From Rosenbergiella metrosideri (GTDB taxonomy: Bacteria > Pseudomonadota > Gammaproteobacteria > Enterobacterales > Enterobacteriaceae): a DNA stretch of 64,000 bases. Location of the stretch: positions 16,946 through 80,945 of the forward strand of contig NZ_JALBCV010000015.1 of assembly GCF_022602565.1 (NCBI RefSeq), read 5' to 3'. Positions 31,091 to 41,739 of the stretch are shown piece by piece. The position numbers and the translations under genes are program-made. Numbering within the stretch: position 1 is the first letter of the stretch; each line of letters starts with the position of its first letter. Below the pieces are notes generated by a model. The model searched no databases and was not told where the DNA came from. It saw only the letters and a list, made by a program, of their open reading frames with translations.

Positions 31091-32064
31091 GCTGGTTCAC
31101 ACCTGAAGTGATCGATGTCATTCTGCAAGTGGTAAAATCTGTGGTGATTTTACTGGTCGTGGTGGCGTGTGGCGCATTTATGAGCTTTGCAGAGCGTCGT
31201 TTGCTCGGCTTATTCCAAAACCGTTACGGGCCTAACCGTGTCGGCTGGGGAGGCTCACTCCAACTCGCGGCAGATATGATCAAGATGTTCTTTAAGGAAG
31301 ACTGGATTCCTCCTTTTACTGACCGTGCAATTTTCACTATGGCACCAGTGATAGCCTTCGTTTCCTTACTCCTGGCATTTGTCATTGTCCCTGTCTCGCC
31401 AACCTGGAAAGTAACGGATCTCAATATCGGTCTGCTATTTTTCCTGATGATGGCAGGTTTAGCCGTCTATGCCGTGCTCTTTGCGGGCTGGTCAAGTAAC
31501 AACAAATACTCGCTACTGGGTGCGATGCGTGCGTCAGCTCAGACACTGAGTTACGAAGTGTTCCTTGGCTTATCCCTGATGGGGGTGGTGGCACAAGCTG
31601 GCTCTTTCAATATGACGGAGATCGTCAACAGCCAGACGCATTTATGGAATATCATCCCGCAATTCTTCGGGTTCGTGACTTTCTGTATTGCTGGCGTGGC
31701 GGTCTGTCACCGACATCCTTTTGACCAACCCGAAGCCGAGCAAGAGCTGGCGGATGGTTATCACATCGAATATGCCGGAATGAAATTCGGCCTGTTCTTC
31801 GTCGGCGAGTATGTGGCGATCACCACCGTTTCTGCGCTGATCGTTACCCTGTTCTTCGGCGGCTGGCATGGGCCTTGGTTACCGCCGTTTATCTGGTTCG
31901 CCGTGAAAACAGCGTTTTTTATGATGATGTTTATCTTGATCCGTGCGGCGCTGCCTCGTCCACGTTATGACCAGGTAATGACTTTTGGTTGGACAGTTTG
32001 TTTGCCACTGACGTTATTGAATTTACTGGCGACCGCAGCCGTCATTCTCTATAGCGCGCAGTAA
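31087..32064 (+). CDS. nuoH: NADH:quinone oxidoreductase subunit H
   Basis: 325 residues (E. coli 325). Membrane subunit with eight transmembrane helices that joins the arms and forms much of the quinone tunnel. Conserved blocks: [59 protein letters not shown]. It overlaps the nuoG stop by 4 bases. Confidence 0.97.
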   Translation: MSWFTPEVIDVILQVVKSVVILLVVVACGAFMSFAERRLLGLFQNRYGPNRVGWGGSLQLAADMIKMFFKEDWIPPFTDRAIFTMAPVIAFVSLLLAFVIVPVSPTWKVTDLNIGLLFFLMMAGLAVYAVLFAGWSSNNKYSLLGAMRASAQTLSYEVFLGLSLMGVVAQAGSFNMTEIVNSQTHLWNIIPQFFGFVTFCIAGVAVCHRHPFDQPEAEQELADGYHIEYAGMKFGLFFVGEYVAITTVSALIVTLFFGGWHGPWLPPFIWFAVKTAFFMMMFILIRAALPRPRYDQVMTFGWTVCLPLTLLNLLATAAVILYSAQ

Positions 32065-32075
32065 GGAATAACACC

Positions 32076-32618
32076 ATGAAAATAAAAGATATAGTGGTGG
32101 GTTTTGGAACCCAAGTCCGAAGCATTTGGATGATTGGGATGCATGCCTTCGCCAAGCGTGAGACACAGATGTACCCGGAAGAGCCGGTTTATTTACCGCC
32201 ACGCTATCGTGGACGGATTGTGTTAACGCGTGATCCGGATGGTGAAGAACGTTGTGTCGCCTGTAACTTATGCGCCGTGGCCTGTCCAGTAGGTTGCATT
32301 TCGCTACAGAAAGCAGAGATGGATGATGGTCGTTGGTATCCTGAGTTTTTCCGGATTAACTTTTCTCGTTGTATTTTCTGCGGCCTTTGCGAAGAAGCCT
32401 GTCCTACGACAGCGATCCAATTGACGCCTGATTTCGAGCTAGGAGAGTTTAAACGCCAAGACCTTGTTTACGAAAAAGAAGATTTATTAATCTCAGGACC
32501 CGGTAAATATCCTGAATATAACTTCTATCGTATGGCAGGCATGGCGATTGACGGGAAAGAGAAGGGCTCTGCAGAAAACGAAGCCAAACCTATCGATGTT
32601 AAAGGCTTATTACCCTAA
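32076..32618 (+). CDS. nuoI: NADH:quinone oxidoreductase subunit I
   Basis: 180 residues, as in E. coli. A ferredoxin-like subunit with two [4Fe-4S] clusters, N6a and N6b: [15 protein letters not shown] and [16 protein letters not shown]. The C-terminal [13 protein letters not shown] is typical of the family. It relays electrons between NuoG and NuoB. Confidence 0.97.
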   Translation: MKIKDIVVGFGTQVRSIWMIGMHAFAKRETQMYPEEPVYLPPRYRGRIVLTRDPDGEERCVACNLCAVACPVGCISLQKAEMDDGRWYPEFFRINFSRCIFCGLCEEACPTTAIQLTPDFELGEFKRQDLVYEKEDLLISGPGKYPEYNFYRMAGMAIDGKEKGSAENEAKPIDVKGLLP

Positions 32619-32628
32619 GGAGTCGGGC

Positions 32629-33183
32629 ATGGAATTTGCGTTTTATCTTTGCGGCATTATTGCCATTCTGGCAACGCTACGCGTCATTACACATAGCAAC
32701 CCGATTCATGCGTTGCTCTACCTTATTGTGTCGCTGTTAGCCATTGCTGGTGTGTTCTTCTCCCTTGGGGCTTACTTTGCCGGTGCATTAGAAATCATTG
32801 TCTATGCGGGGGCGATCATGGTGCTGTTTGTCTTCGTTGTGATGATGCTCAACTTAGGGAAGAGTACGGTGCAACAAGAGCGTGAGTGGTTAAAACCCTC
32901 TCTATGGATAGGGCCGGGCGCTATTGCCTTGTTGCTATTAGTCGTTATCGTTCGGTCAATTCTGACCATTAACGATCAAGGCATCGATGGGACAGTCATT
33001 GCGGCGAAAGAAGTGGGAATTAGTCTATTCGGGCCGTATGTCTTAGCTGTTGAATTAGCGTCAATGTTATTACTGGCCGGTGTCGTGGTGGCGTATCACG
33101 TGGGGCGCGAAGAGCGCCGGGGTGAAGTCCTCGCCAACCGCGAAGATGATCGGGCAGATAATGAGAAGGAGAACCGTTCATGA
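32629..33183 (+). CDS. nuoJ: NADH:quinone oxidoreductase subunit J
   Basis: 184 residues, as in E. coli, from ATG 32629 (MEFAFYLCG) with AAGGAG upstream. Membrane subunit with five transmembrane helices, including the pi-bulge helix region [19 protein letters not shown] near residue 60. It overlaps nuoK by 4 bases. Confidence 0.96.
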   Translation: MEFAFYLCGIIAILATLRVITHSNPIHALLYLIVSLLAIAGVFFSLGAYFAGALEIIVYAGAIMVLFVFVVMMLNLGKSTVQQEREWLKPSLWIGPGAIALLLLVVIVRSILTINDQGIDGTVIAAKEVGISLFGPYVLAVELASMLLLAGVVVAYHVGREERRGEVLANREDDRADNEKENRS

Positions 33184-33482
33184 TCCCATTACAACATGGA
33201 TTAATTCTTGCGGCGATTTTATTCGTCATGGGGTTTACCTCCATTATCCTACGTCGCAATTTGCTGTTTATGCTGATTGGACTTGAGATCATGATTAATG
33301 CAGCAGCTTTAGCATTGGTTGTGGCAGGAAGTTATTGGGGACAAGCAGATGGGCAAGTGATGTATATCTTGGCCATCAGTTTAGCTGCGGCGGAAGCAAG
33401 TATTGGCCTAGCCTTATTACTCCAACTCCATCGTCGTCGTCAGACACTCAACATTGACTCAGTGAGCGAGATGCGCGGATGA
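33180..33482 (+). CDS. nuoK: NADH:quinone oxidoreductase subunit K
   Basis: 100 residues, as in E. coli. Three transmembrane helices; the two conserved membrane glutamates for proton transfer are in [11 protein letters not shown] (Glu36) and [11 protein letters not shown] (Glu72). Overlaps nuoJ and nuoL by 4 bases each, so the three are translationally coupled. Confidence 0.97.
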   Translation: MIPLQHGLILAAILFVMGFTSIILRRNLLFMLIGLEIMINAAALALVVAGSYWGQADGQVMYILAISLAAAEASIGLALLLQLHRRRQTLNIDSVSEMRG

Positions 33483-35314
33483 ACTTACTCTATTTAACCG
33501 TCCTTTTTCCCTTAATTGGCTTCGTATTATTGGCGTTCTCCCGCGGGCGTTGGAGTGAAAATCTCTCTGCGACAGTAGGAATCGGCTCAATTGGTCTGGC
33601 AGCGTTAACCACGCTGTATGTGGGAATGGACTTCTTCGCTCACGGACGCGCAGTGTTTGAACAAACACTGTGGACTTGGATGAGCGTGCCACCTTTTACT
33701 ATTCCTGTGCGCTTTACGTTGGATGGTCTCTCAATGACCATGCTATCGGTGGTGACCGGAGTGGGCTTTTTCATCCATATGTTTGCTTCGTGGTATATGC
33801 GTGGTGAAGAGGGCTATTCGCGTTTCTTCGCTTACACCAACCTGTTTATCGCCAGTATGGTGGTGTTGGTGCTCGCCGATAACTTGATGCTGATGTACTT
33901 GGGTTGGGAAGGGGTAGGGCTATGTTCCTATCTATTAATTGGTTTCTACTATACCAATCCTGATAATGGTAAAGCGGCGATGAAAGCCTTTATCATTACG
34001 CGAGTCGGGGATGTGTTCTTAGCCTTTGCCTTATTCATTCTTTACAACGAATTAGGAACCCTGAACTTCCGTGAAGTGGTAGAGCTCGCACCGCAACATT
34101 TCGCTTCAGACAATCATATGTTGCAGTGGGCAACCTTAATGTTATTAGGCGGAGCGGTAGGTAAATCGGCGCAACTTCCGCTACAAACTTGGTTAGCGGA
34201 TGCCATGGCTGGTCCAACGCCTGTTTCCGCGTTAATCCATGCAGCAACCATGGTTACGGCAGGGGTTTATCTTATCGCCCGTACTCATGGTCTATTCCTG
34301 CTAACGCCGGAAGTGCTGCACTTAGTCGGGATCGTTGGTGCAGTCACCCTCGTCTTGGCAGGTTTCGCGGCACTGGTGCAAACCGATATCAAGCGGGTAT
34401 TAGCTTATTCAACAATGAGTCAGATCGGCTATATGTTTCTGGCTCTGGGTGTGCAAGCGTGGGATGCAGCCATTTTCCACCTGATGACACACGCCTTCTT
34501 TAAGGCATTGCTCTTCCTCTCCTCAGGCTCAGTCATTTTGGCCTGCCATCATGAACAGAATATTTTCAAAATGGGTGGCTTACGTAAATCCATACCCTTG
34601 GTCTATATCTGCTTCTTGGTGGGCGGTGCGGCGCTGTCAGCATTACCGATTATTACCGCAGGTTTCTACAGTAAAGATGAAATCCTGTTTGGTGCCATGG
34701 CGAATGGCCATCAAGGATTACTGATTGCCGGTCTGGTTGGAGCTTTCTTAACCTCTATCTACACCTTCCGGATGATTTTTATCGTTTTCCATGGCGAAGA
34801 GAAGATCAAGGCACATGCGGGTAAAGGGATTACTCATCACCTACCGCTCTTGGTGCTATTGATCTTATCCACTTTCGTCGGCGCAATGATTACGCCACCT
34901 TTAGCGGGCGTTCTGCCAGAGAATCATTTCTCTTCTGAAGGCAAAGAAATGCTGGAAATGGTGTCGGGTAGTATTGCGATTATCGGTATTCTGATTGCGG
35001 CAGCGTTATGGTTAGGCAAGCGCCGTCTGGTAAATGCTGTGGCAGCCAGTGGACCAGGACGTTTCCTCTCAACCTGGTGGTTTGCTGCATGGGGATTCGA
35101 TTGGCTCTATGACCTGCTGTTTGTGAAGACCTTTAAAGCAGTGGGTTGGTTACTGAAATCCGACCCTCTCAACGCGTTAATGAATCTGTTTGCTGTGTTC
35201 TCCCGCTTATTTAATCGTGGATTAGTGGTCGGTGAGAATGGTTATGTGCGTTGGTACTTGGCGTCAATGGGTATCGGTGCTGTGGTTGTGCTAGCGTTAC
35301 TGCTGGTGATCTAG
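33479..35314 (+). CDS. nuoL: NADH:quinone oxidoreductase subunit L
   Basis: 611 residues (E. coli 613). Antiporter-like proton-pumping subunit with a long C-terminal lateral helix (about residues 520-560). Core blocks include [19 protein letters not shown] with the key Glu, the [35 protein letters not shown] region split around residue 240, and [16 protein letters not shown]. Followed by a 99-base gap before nuoM containing an imperfect hairpin (about 35332-35352). Confidence 0.97.
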   Translation: MNLLYLTVLFPLIGFVLLAFSRGRWSENLSATVGIGSIGLAALTTLYVGMDFFAHGRAVFEQTLWTWMSVPPFTIPVRFTLDGLSMTMLSVVTGVGFFIHMFASWYMRGEEGYSRFFAYTNLFIASMVVLVLADNLMLMYLGWEGVGLCSYLLIGFYYTNPDNGKAAMKAFIITRVGDVFLAFALFILYNELGTLNFREVVELAPQHFASDNHMLQWATLMLLGGAVGKSAQLPLQTWLADAMAGPTPVSALIHAATMVTAGVYLIARTHGLFLLTPEVLHLVGIVGAVTLVLAGFAALVQTDIKRVLAYSTMSQIGYMFLALGVQAWDAAIFHLMTHAFFKALLFLSSGSVILACHHEQNIFKMGGLRKSIPLVYICFLVGGAALSALPIITAGFYSKDEILFGAMANGHQGLLIAGLVGAFLTSIYTFRMIFIVFHGEEKIKAHAGKGITHHLPLLVLLILSTFVGAMITPPLAGVLPENHFSSEGKEMLEMVSGSIAIIGILIAAALWLGKRRLVNAVAASGPGRFLSTWWFAAWGFDWLYDLLFVKTFKAVGWLLKSDPLNALMNLFAVFSRLFNRGLVVGENGYVRWYLASMGIGAVVVLALLLVI

Positions 35315-35413
35315 GGTGCGTAGGTAAGGGCGAATACTGTATCGCCTTGACCTCCAAGCGTAAATTTTTTGAGCAATATGACTCAGAATCACTAAAAAAG
35401 GGAACTCTACGCC

Positions 35414-36934
35414 GTGTTACTACCTTGGCTAATTATCCTCCCCTTCGTTGGCGGCTTACTCTGCTGGTTGGCTGAACGCTTAGGCGTTAAAGTACCGCGC
35501 TGGATTGCGCTCGTCACAATGGGGCTAACGCTAGCACTTGCTTTGCAACTTTGGTCGCAAGGCGGGTTTTCATTTACTCAGACTACTGGTGTCGATCACT
35601 GGCAGTCTTCATTTACCGCAACGTGGATCCCGCGTTTTGGCATTACTTTCCACCTCGCGATTGATGGTTTATCGCTGTTGATGGTGGTGCTTACCGCGCT
35701 ACTCGGTTTGATGGCCGTACTCTGTTCATGGCAAGAGATCCAAAAACGCCAAGGCTTTTTCTACCTCAACCTGATGTGGATTTTGGGCGGCGTGATGGGC
35801 GTATTCCTCTCTCTGGATATGTTCCTCTTCTTCTTCTTCTGGGAACTGATGCTGGTGCCGATGTACTTCCTGATTGCGTTATGGGGACATAAAGCGTCTG
35901 ACGGTAAGACACGGATTTCGGCTGCGACCAAATTCTTCATCTATACCCAGGCATCGGGCCTTGTGATGCTGATTGCGATCCTTGGGTTAGTGTTCACGCA
36001 TTACTCGGCCACCGGCGTTTGGACCTTTGCCTATGAGCAACTGCTGAATACGCCGATGTCGCACAACGTCCAGTATTTACTGATGCTCGGCTTCTTTATT
36101 GCTTTTGCGGTAAAAATGCCGATTGTTCCGCTGCATGGCTGGTTACCGGATGCACACAGCCAAGCACCGACGGCCGGTTCCGTCGACCTCGCGGGTATTT
36201 TGTTAAAAACTGCTGCCTATGGGTTACTGCGTTTTAGCCTGCCACTGTTCCCGCAAGCGTCAGCAGAGTTTGCGCCGATTGCGATGGGACTCGGATTAAT
36301 CGGCATCTTTTATGGTGCGTGGATGGCTTTCACTCAGACCGATATCAAGCGCCTGATTGCATATAGCTCAATTTCGCATATGGGCTTTGTGGTGATCGCC
36401 ATCTTCACCGGTAGCCAGCTTGCCTACCAAGGTGCAGTGGTGCAGATGATTGCACACGGCCTTTCGTCGGCGGCACTGTTCATTCTTTGTGGCCAGTTGT
36501 ATGAGCGTTTGCACACCCGTGATATGCGTCAGATGGGGGGATTATGGGCACGCATTAAATGGATCCCTGCGATGTCACTATTCTTTGCCGTGGCAAATCT
36601 CGGGATGCCAGGAACGGGTAACTTCGCCGGTGAATTTATGATGTTGACCGGAAGTTTCCAAGTGGTGCCAGTGATTATTGTGATTGCGACCTTCGGCTTA
36701 GTTTTCGCCTCGGTTTATTCGTTAATCATGATGCAGCGAGCCTATTACGGCGCGCCTAAGTCCGAGACGCCGCTGGCGGCGATGAATGCACGCGAATTCA
36801 CCATGATTCTGATCTTAGTCGTATTGGTTGTGTTGTTGGGGATCTTCCCTCAACCAATCCTCGATACCTCTTCGTCAACCATGGGTGCCATTCAGCACTG
36901 GTTTAACGCTTCACTTACAATGACAAGGCAGTAA
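35414..36934 (+). CDS. nuoM: NADH:quinone oxidoreductase subunit M
   Basis: 506 residues (E. coli 509), starting at GTG 35414 with AAAGGGA upstream. Antiporter-like proton-pumping subunit with about 14 transmembrane helices. Key residues: Glu in FFFWELMLVPMYF and the Lys/His-rich VKMPIVPLHGWLPDAHSQAPT block. The ending FNASLTMTRQ is variable. nuoN starts 6 bases after. Confidence 0.96.
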   Translation: MLLPWLIILPFVGGLLCWLAERLGVKVPRWIALVTMGLTLALALQLWSQGGFSFTQTTGVDHWQSSFTATWIPRFGITFHLAIDGLSLLMVVLTALLGLMAVLCSWQEIQKRQGFFYLNLMWILGGVMGVFLSLDMFLFFFFWELMLVPMYFLIALWGHKASDGKTRISAATKFFIYTQASGLVMLIAILGLVFTHYSATGVWTFAYEQLLNTPMSHNVQYLLMLGFFIAFAVKMPIVPLHGWLPDAHSQAPTAGSVDLAGILLKTAAYGLLRFSLPLFPQASAEFAPIAMGLGLIGIFYGAWMAFTQTDIKRLIAYSSISHMGFVVIAIFTGSQLAYQGAVVQMIAHGLSSAALFILCGQLYERLHTRDMRQMGGLWARIKWIPAMSLFFAVANLGMPGTGNFAGEFMMLTGSFQVVPVIIVIATFGLVFASVYSLIMMQRAYYGAPKSETPLAAMNAREFTMILILVVLVVLLGIFPQPILDTSSSTMGAIQHWFNASLTMTRQ

Positions 36935-36940
36935 TCCGCC

Positions 36941-38398
36941 ATGACAATAACTTCTCAACAATTGATCTCACTGCTACCGATGTTAATCGTTGGATTAACT
37001 GTGGTAGTGGTGATGCTATCCATTGCTTGGCGTCGCAATCATTTTCTCAACGCAACGCTAACGGTGATTGGGCTTAACCTTGCGCTATTTTCCATCTGGT
37101 TCCCGGCGCGTCAACCTGTTACGACGGTAACGGACTTATTAAGAGCCGACCATTATGCCTTCTTCTACAGTGGGTTAGTGATCTTAGCGAGTTTGGCTAC
37201 CTGTACCTTTGCCTATCGTTGGTTAGAGCGCTACACGGACCATAAAGATGAATTCTATCTATTAGTCCTGATAGCAGGCCTCGGTGGGATAGTCTTGGCT
37301 TATGCGGATCACTTTGCTTCTCTGTTTATTGGCGTAGAACTGCTATCGCTGCCACTGTTCGGCTTGGTCGGTTATGCCTTCCAACAAAAACGGTCGTTGG
37401 AAGCGGCGCTAAAATACATGATCCTGTCTGCGGCAGCCTCGTCATTTATGCTATTCGGTATTGCACTGATTTACGCGGCAAGCGGCAGCCTTGGTTTTCC
37501 AGCCTTAGCCAAGGCACTGACGGATGGGGTGGTCGAGCAATCACTCTTGATCACGGGTTTTGGTCTGTTAATCATCGGTCTTGGCTTCAAATTATCCTTA
37601 GTCCCTTTCCACTTGTGGACGCCGGATGTGTATCAAGGTGCACCCGCTCCGGTCTCGGCATTCTTGGCGACAGCCAGTAAAATTGGGATTTTCGCGGTAT
37701 TGATTCGCTTATTTGTATCCATTCCGGTGGCTGATAATGAATCGATCCGAGTGGTGCTGATCGTTATCGCCTTAGCCTCCATGCTGGTGGGTAACTTGAT
37801 GGCGATCTCGCAAAGCAATATCAAACGGTTGATGGGCTACTCGTCGATTGCCCACCTCGGCTATCTATTAATTGCCTTGATTGCAACGCCTTCTCATCAA
37901 CTTTCTTTAGAAGCGACAGGAATTTACCTGATCGGGTATCTATTCAGTAGCCTTATTGCTTTTGGGGTGATCAGCTTAATGTCTTCACCGGCGAACGGCA
38001 GCGATACTGACTCGCTCTACTCTTACCGCGGATTATTCTGGCAGCGCCCAGTGCTGGCCAGTGTGATGGCGGTCTCGATGCTCTCTTTAGCTGGGATCCC
38101 ATCAACCTTTGGTTTTATCGGTAAGTTTTATCTGTTAGCGAACGGTGTGCAGGCTCAGCTCTGGTGGTTAACGGCAGCGGTCGTTGTGGGCAGTGCTATC
38201 GGCCTCTATTACTACTTACGGGTAACAGTCAGCCTGTTCTTAAAAGGGCCTGAGCAGCGCAGTCGCGATACCAACAATAATTGGGCTTACACCGCTGGCG
38301 GTATTGTCGTACTCCTGTCAGCCGTAGTGATTATTGTGGCGGGCTTCTACCCACAACCGCTGATTGCGTTAGTACAGATGGCACAACCGCTGTTGTAA
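36941..38398 (+). CDS. nuoN: NADH:quinone oxidoreductase subunit N
   Basis: 485 residues, the E. coli length. Third antiporter-like pump subunit, with [15 protein letters not shown] (functional Glu) and [22 protein letters not shown] at about residue 225. Last gene of the operon. No clear terminator is seen in the ~150 bases that follow. Confidence 0.97.
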   Translation: MTITSQQLISLLPMLIVGLTVVVVMLSIAWRRNHFLNATLTVIGLNLALFSIWFPARQPVTTVTDLLRADHYAFFYSGLVILASLATCTFAYRWLERYTDHKDEFYLLVLIAGLGGIVLAYADHFASLFIGVELLSLPLFGLVGYAFQQKRSLEAALKYMILSAAASSFMLFGIALIYAASGSLGFPALAKALTDGVVEQSLLITGFGLLIIGLGFKLSLVPFHLWTPDVYQGAPAPVSAFLATASKIGIFAVLIRLFVSIPVADNESIRVVLIVIALASMLVGNLMAISQSNIKRLMGYSSIAHLGYLLIALIATPSHQLSLEATGIYLIGYLFSSLIAFGVISLMSSPANGSDTDSLYSYRGLFWQRPVLASVMAVSMLSLAGIPSTFGFIGKFYLLANGVQAQLWWLTAAVVVGSAIGLYYYLRVTVSLFLKGPEQRSRDTNNNWAYTAGGIVVLLSAVVIIVAGFYPQPLIALVQMAQPLL

Positions 38399-38557
38399 GG
38401 TTTTAAAGAATCACTTTTGCACCGAAAAGCTGTCACGCTGAGTAGGTGCAAGCTCCCACCCTGCATATTGCTAGTCATCATTGAAGTTTTTCGCCGTCAA
38501 AGCGTTCAAAAACCTATCTTACCGTTATGCCCATAACAGCTTTTTCAAGGATGAATG

Positions 38558-38926
38558 ATGGAATTTATAAAATTACTCTTACCACTGGGGATTATAGCGG
38601 TCACTGCTTGTGCAGAACCTTCCACTATTGCTGAGGAAAAATTGTCGACTTGGACAGATGATGAATTGTGCCGTGGTTTAGGTACTTACCACAGCGATGG
38701 TAGCTCGGTGTTGAAAATTCATGCAGAATTGGACCGCCGTGGATCGCGCATTAAAAATGAGCGCTGTCATGCGCTTGAGCACGCCATTCGAAGCGAAGTT
38801 TCTGACTTTTCAATAACGCCTACTGCAAGGCATCCAGTGCAGGAGCGGGTTTTTGATAGAGAGAAGGGGAGATACATATTACAGCAGAGTGGCCCTCGAG
38901 CAGGGTTGGACATCCATGTGCCTTGA
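38558..38926 (+). CDS. Small predicted lipoprotein of unknown function
   Basis: 122 residues from ATG 38558 (AAGGA six bases upstream; ATG 38555 is one codon earlier). The N-terminus FIKLLLPLGIIAVTAC is a lipoprotein signal with lipobox V-T-A-C, so Cys would be lipidated and the protein exported. Ala-Glu follows the Cys, which favours outer-membrane sorting. The mature part is small and charged (DDELCRGLGTYHSDG, HAELDRRG) with two further cysteines that could pair. I do not recognise a family. It stands between nuoN and genes pointing the other way. Confidence 0.75.
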   Translation: MEFIKLLLPLGIIAVTACAEPSTIAEEKLSTWTDDELCRGLGTYHSDGSSVLKIHAELDRRGSRIKNERCHALEHAIRSEVSDFSITPTARHPVQERVFDREKGRYILQQSGPRAGLDIHVP

Positions 38927-38966
38927 TGTGCGGGTAGATAACCGATAATCGTGATAGCGCTCAAAC

Positions 38967-39000
38967 ATAAAAAATAACAGCCCTAAATTCGGACTGTTAT
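38967..39000 (-). terminator. Terminator of the small exported protein gene
   Basis: On the minus strand ATAACAGTCC / GGGCTGTTAT-type stem with a 9-base loop and one mismatch, followed by a T-rich run. It lies 12 bases past the stop of the minus-strand gene and may also block read-through from the lipoprotein gene. Confidence 0.75.
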
Positions 39001-39011
39001 CTTTAATACAC

Positions 39012-39317
39012 CTACAGAGATGTGCTTTTCAAATGATGGAGCGATTGGCCGACTAATTTTTTGCACTGCTCAACATTTGCATTAGTTGGATTTTGTGCTA
39101 ATTGCGGATTTTTCTTTAATACATGGTTATAGGCTAAACGAACTTCATTGCCGACGAACATAGTTTTGGCTTCGGTTTCCGAAATAGCGTGGCTATTTAA
39201 TTTGATATGAGAGCATACGCCATTAATTTGTGTTCCTTCTGATTGTCCAGCCGCCATATTCGCCATCGCGGTACCACTCACTAACATCCCAATAACTAAT
39301 AAACTAGCTTTACGCAT
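39012..39317 (-). CDS. Small exported protein of unknown function
   Basis: 101 residues from ATG 39317, with AAGGAAA eight bases upstream. The ATG at 39335 has no ribosome-binding site. A signal peptide is clear: RKASLLVIGMLVSGTAMA, cleaved after AMA. The mature part is about 82 residues, hydrophilic, with two cysteines (GVCSHIK and EQCKKL) that could form one disulfide in the periplasm. It carries a NEVRLAYNHVLKKNPQLAQNP helix, broken by NP. I do not recognise it. It lies 186 bases downstream of opgD on the same strand. Confidence 0.78.
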   Translation of the reverse strand: MRKASLLVIGMLVSGTAMANMAAGQSEGTQINGVCSHIKLNSHAISETEAKTMFVGNEVRLAYNHVLKKNPQLAQNPTNANVEQCKKLVGQSLHHLKSTSL

Positions 39318-39459
39318 AGCGATTTCCTTTTTCATGTTAAGAATTAAGCGATCATAGAGTAATGATAGGTGACGATTTCAAAGCTTGCCTGTTTTTACTA
39401 TAGCAAATTCTTGTGGATAGCAAAGGACACGTAGCGGGCCAGAAATGGTTTGCAAGATA

Positions 39460-39488
39460 CCCCGAATCACCGAGCCAGAGATTCGGGG
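39460..39488 (-). terminator. Hairpin behind opgD
   Basis: CCCCGAATC / GATTCGGGG, a 9-bp perfect stem with an 11-base loop, 15 bases past the opgD stop. The flanking DNA is G-rich and has no T tract on the minus strand, so it may protect or pause the transcript more than end it. Confidence 0.45.
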
Positions 39489-39502
39489 GGTGGGGTGGGG
39501 GA

Positions 39503-41161
39503 TTAATTACCTGCCGTCATCTTACGGTCATCAACGTATTTACGTTGGTCAGCCGCAGGGGGGAAGTATTGATATAACCAAGTTTCCGATAGCGTCTGAT
39601 CCTTGGTGCGTAGGAACATCCGCATATTGACCGGCGTTGTACTGTCGTTGTTCGGATACCAATCAAAGAGGATACGATAAGTATTGGTAGGTTCGACATA
39701 AAGAATTTCAACTTGCTTAAACGTGCCTGACGAGACGGTGATCACCGGTTCAATACCTTTTGGTGCAGCATCTTTCAATTCAGCACCGGTAAAGTCGACA
39801 GCAAAACGACGACACCAAGTCTCAGGGAAGTGTTCGCCAGGTGCCCAACCTTCTGGGAATCCACCCATACCAGTACGGGTAGAGACGACACGAGATAAGT
39901 TGCTCTCTACCGGCGGTAAGGCACTCCAGTAAAGGTTGTAGGCGAAATCAACTTCGCTACCTGCTTTAATCGCGGTTGCGGGCTGCCAGAAGCAGACAAC
40001 GTTATCGAGTGTTTCACCTGTGGTCGGAATTTCCATCAAATTAATCGTGCCTTTACCCCAGCTTCCTACGGGCTCTACCCATAGACTTGGGCGCTTATCG
40101 TACCAGCCGATAACATCTTGGTAATCGTTGAAGTTGTGGTTGAGTTGTAATAAACCGAAACCTTTTGGGTTCTCATCAGTGAAGTCATTAAAGGACAGCT
40201 GGCGCGGATTATTCAGTGGGCGGCAGATCCATTCGCCTTTACCTGTCCACATCGCGAGGCGATCAGAATCGTGAATTTGCGGGTGATAGGTGTTACACAT
40301 TCTGCGTTCGTTGGTACCGCAGCTGAACATACTGGTCATTGGCGCGATACCCAGTTGTTCAATGTCCTTCCGGGCATAAAGGCTGTTTTCGATCTTCATC
40401 ACGGTGCGTTGATCTTCGCAGGCGATGGTGAACTTGTATGCACCGGTTAGGCTTGCACCCTCCAGTAACGCATAGACGACGAAAGTGGTGGCATCGGCTT
40501 TTGGCGTTTCGAACCAGAATGCAGTGAAATCGGGGAATTCTTCATGCTGCGTTAAGGTATTGATTGCAACCCCACGTGCCGATAGACCATATTGGAAAGT
40601 GTCATCCACGGCACGGAAATAGCTAGCACCTAAAAACGCAACAATATCGCGACGTGCCAGTTCAGGTGCTTTAAACACACGGAAGCCTGCAAAGCCGAGG
40701 TCTTTTTTGCCCTGTATCTGTTTTACATCGACATTGGCATCGTGATAGTTGAATAACTCAGGTCGAAAGTGGATTTCTCGTGCATCTTGGCTAGCAGTAT
40801 CGATTGAAAACATTCTAATGGGACGCTTAAAACCCATACCGACATGGAAGAATTGCACATCTAACTTACGATGAGGTATGTTAGCCCATAACGACTGTTT
40901 AGCATCATATTGAATATTATTATAGGCCTGTGGTGTCAGGTTAGCTAAGGTCTCAGGTAGGGCGCCTGGGGCACCCGACCAAGGGCTGCTGGCCATTTGT
41001 TTAGCGTGCGCTTTGAGCTTATCGAAGCTGAATTTTTTGGCTGTGCCATCGGCAATCCCATCTGCTGCCCACACTTGATTTGACAACAATCCTGAGATCC
41101 CAGAAAGGCCACCGAGGGCGGATAATGCAACTGAGGCTTTAACAAACTTTCTACGATTCAT
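39503..41161 (-). CDS. opgD: Glucans biosynthesis protein D (OpgD)
   Basis: 552 residues (E. coli 551). The N-terminus [20 protein letters not shown] is a twin-arginine signal, the feature that separates OpgD from Sec-exported OpgG. OpgD acts in the periplasm on beta-1,2-glucan backbones, shaping osmoregulated periplasmic glucans. Family blocks include [18 protein letters not shown] text at about 80, [48 protein letters not shown] split near 180, [21 protein letters not shown] split near 290, and [14 protein letters not shown]. In E. coli opgD is elsewhere in the chromosome; here it sits between nuo and nrd genes. Confidence 0.96.
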   Translation of the reverse strand: MNRRKFVKASVALSALGGLSGISGLLSNQVWAADGIADGTAKKFSFDKLKAHAKQMASSPWSGAPGALPETLANLTPQAYNNIQYDAKQSLWANIPHRKLDVQFFHVGMGFKRPIRMFSIDTASQDAREIHFRPELFNYHDANVDVKQIQGKKDLGFAGFRVFKAPELARRDIVAFLGASYFRAVDDTFQYGLSARGVAINTLTQHEEFPDFTAFWFETPKADATTFVVYALLEGASLTGAYKFTIACEDQRTVMKIENSLYARKDIEQLGIAPMTSMFSCGTNERRMCNTYHPQIHDSDRLAMWTGKGEWICRPLNNPRQLSFNDFTDENPKGFGLLQLNHNFNDYQDVIGWYDKRPSLWVEPVGSWGKGTINLMEIPTTGETLDNVVCFWQPATAIKAGSEVDFAYNLYWSALPPVESNLSRVVSTRTGMGGFPEGWAPGEHFPETWCRRFAVDFTGAELKDAAPKGIEPVITVSSGTFKQVEILYVEPTNTYRILFDWYPNNDSTTPVNMRMFLRTKDQTLSETWLYQYFPPAADQRKYVDDRKMTAGN

Positions 41162-41414
41162 GCCGAAAACATTTCCTTAGAACTATGAAAGAATGGAGGA
41201 AGCTCTCCTCCGCGATGAATAACTTTCAGATACTATAGCGTGCTTAAAATTCGTTTTACTACTGCTTTTCAGAGTAATCTTGTCTGCTAATATTCTTGCA
41301 TAAAATTAAGGGATAAGCAGCGTATGCTAAGATTAATAAAGCGTAGCACTGATCAGTAAAAACGTGCATGACCTCGACTGTTACCCATTGACTTTAATCG
41401 TATGAGGAGAGCGT

Positions 41415-41720
41415 ATGTCTAAGAAACAGCAGCAGGAGCAACTACAGCAGCAATTATCTGCACTAGCAGAGAGTGTTGAGGCGTTACTGGCAGCGGAAGT
41501 CGACCTAACCGATACCTACTATCTAGGATTAAAAGCTAAAGCGGAACAAGCGCTCGAGCACGCCCGTGAATCACTTGAGGCTAATAAAGAAGGACTGATC
41601 GCCAGAAACCGCCGTCGGGCGCGTTGTGTCAACCAATTCGTGACTGAATGTCCATGGCGCACATTGGCATTAGGATGGGCAGCAGGGATGATTTGCGGTA
41701 TTGTTTCGTTTAAACGTTAA
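41415..41720 (+). CDS. elaB: ElaB/YqjD-type membrane-anchored ribosome-associated protein
   Basis: 101 residues, the E. coli ElaB length. The first ~75 residues are a charged, glutamine-rich helix (KKQQQEQLQQQL, LKAKAEQALEHARES) and the C-terminal ~20 residues are a tail anchor (CPWRTLALGWAAGMICGIVSF). That is the DUF883 plan of ElaB, YqjD and YgaM, which tether ribosomes to the inner membrane in stationary phase. Identity to ElaB is modest, so it could be another member of the family; position near yfaY-nrd supports ElaB. Ribosome-binding site GAGGAGAG. Confidence 0.75.
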   Translation: MSKKQQQEQLQQQLSALAESVEALLAAEVDLTDTYYLGLKAKAEQALEHARESLEANKEGLIARNRRRARCVNQFVTECPWRTLALGWAAGMICGIVSFKR

Positions 41721-41739
41721 CGAAAATGAGGTCGTCTCT

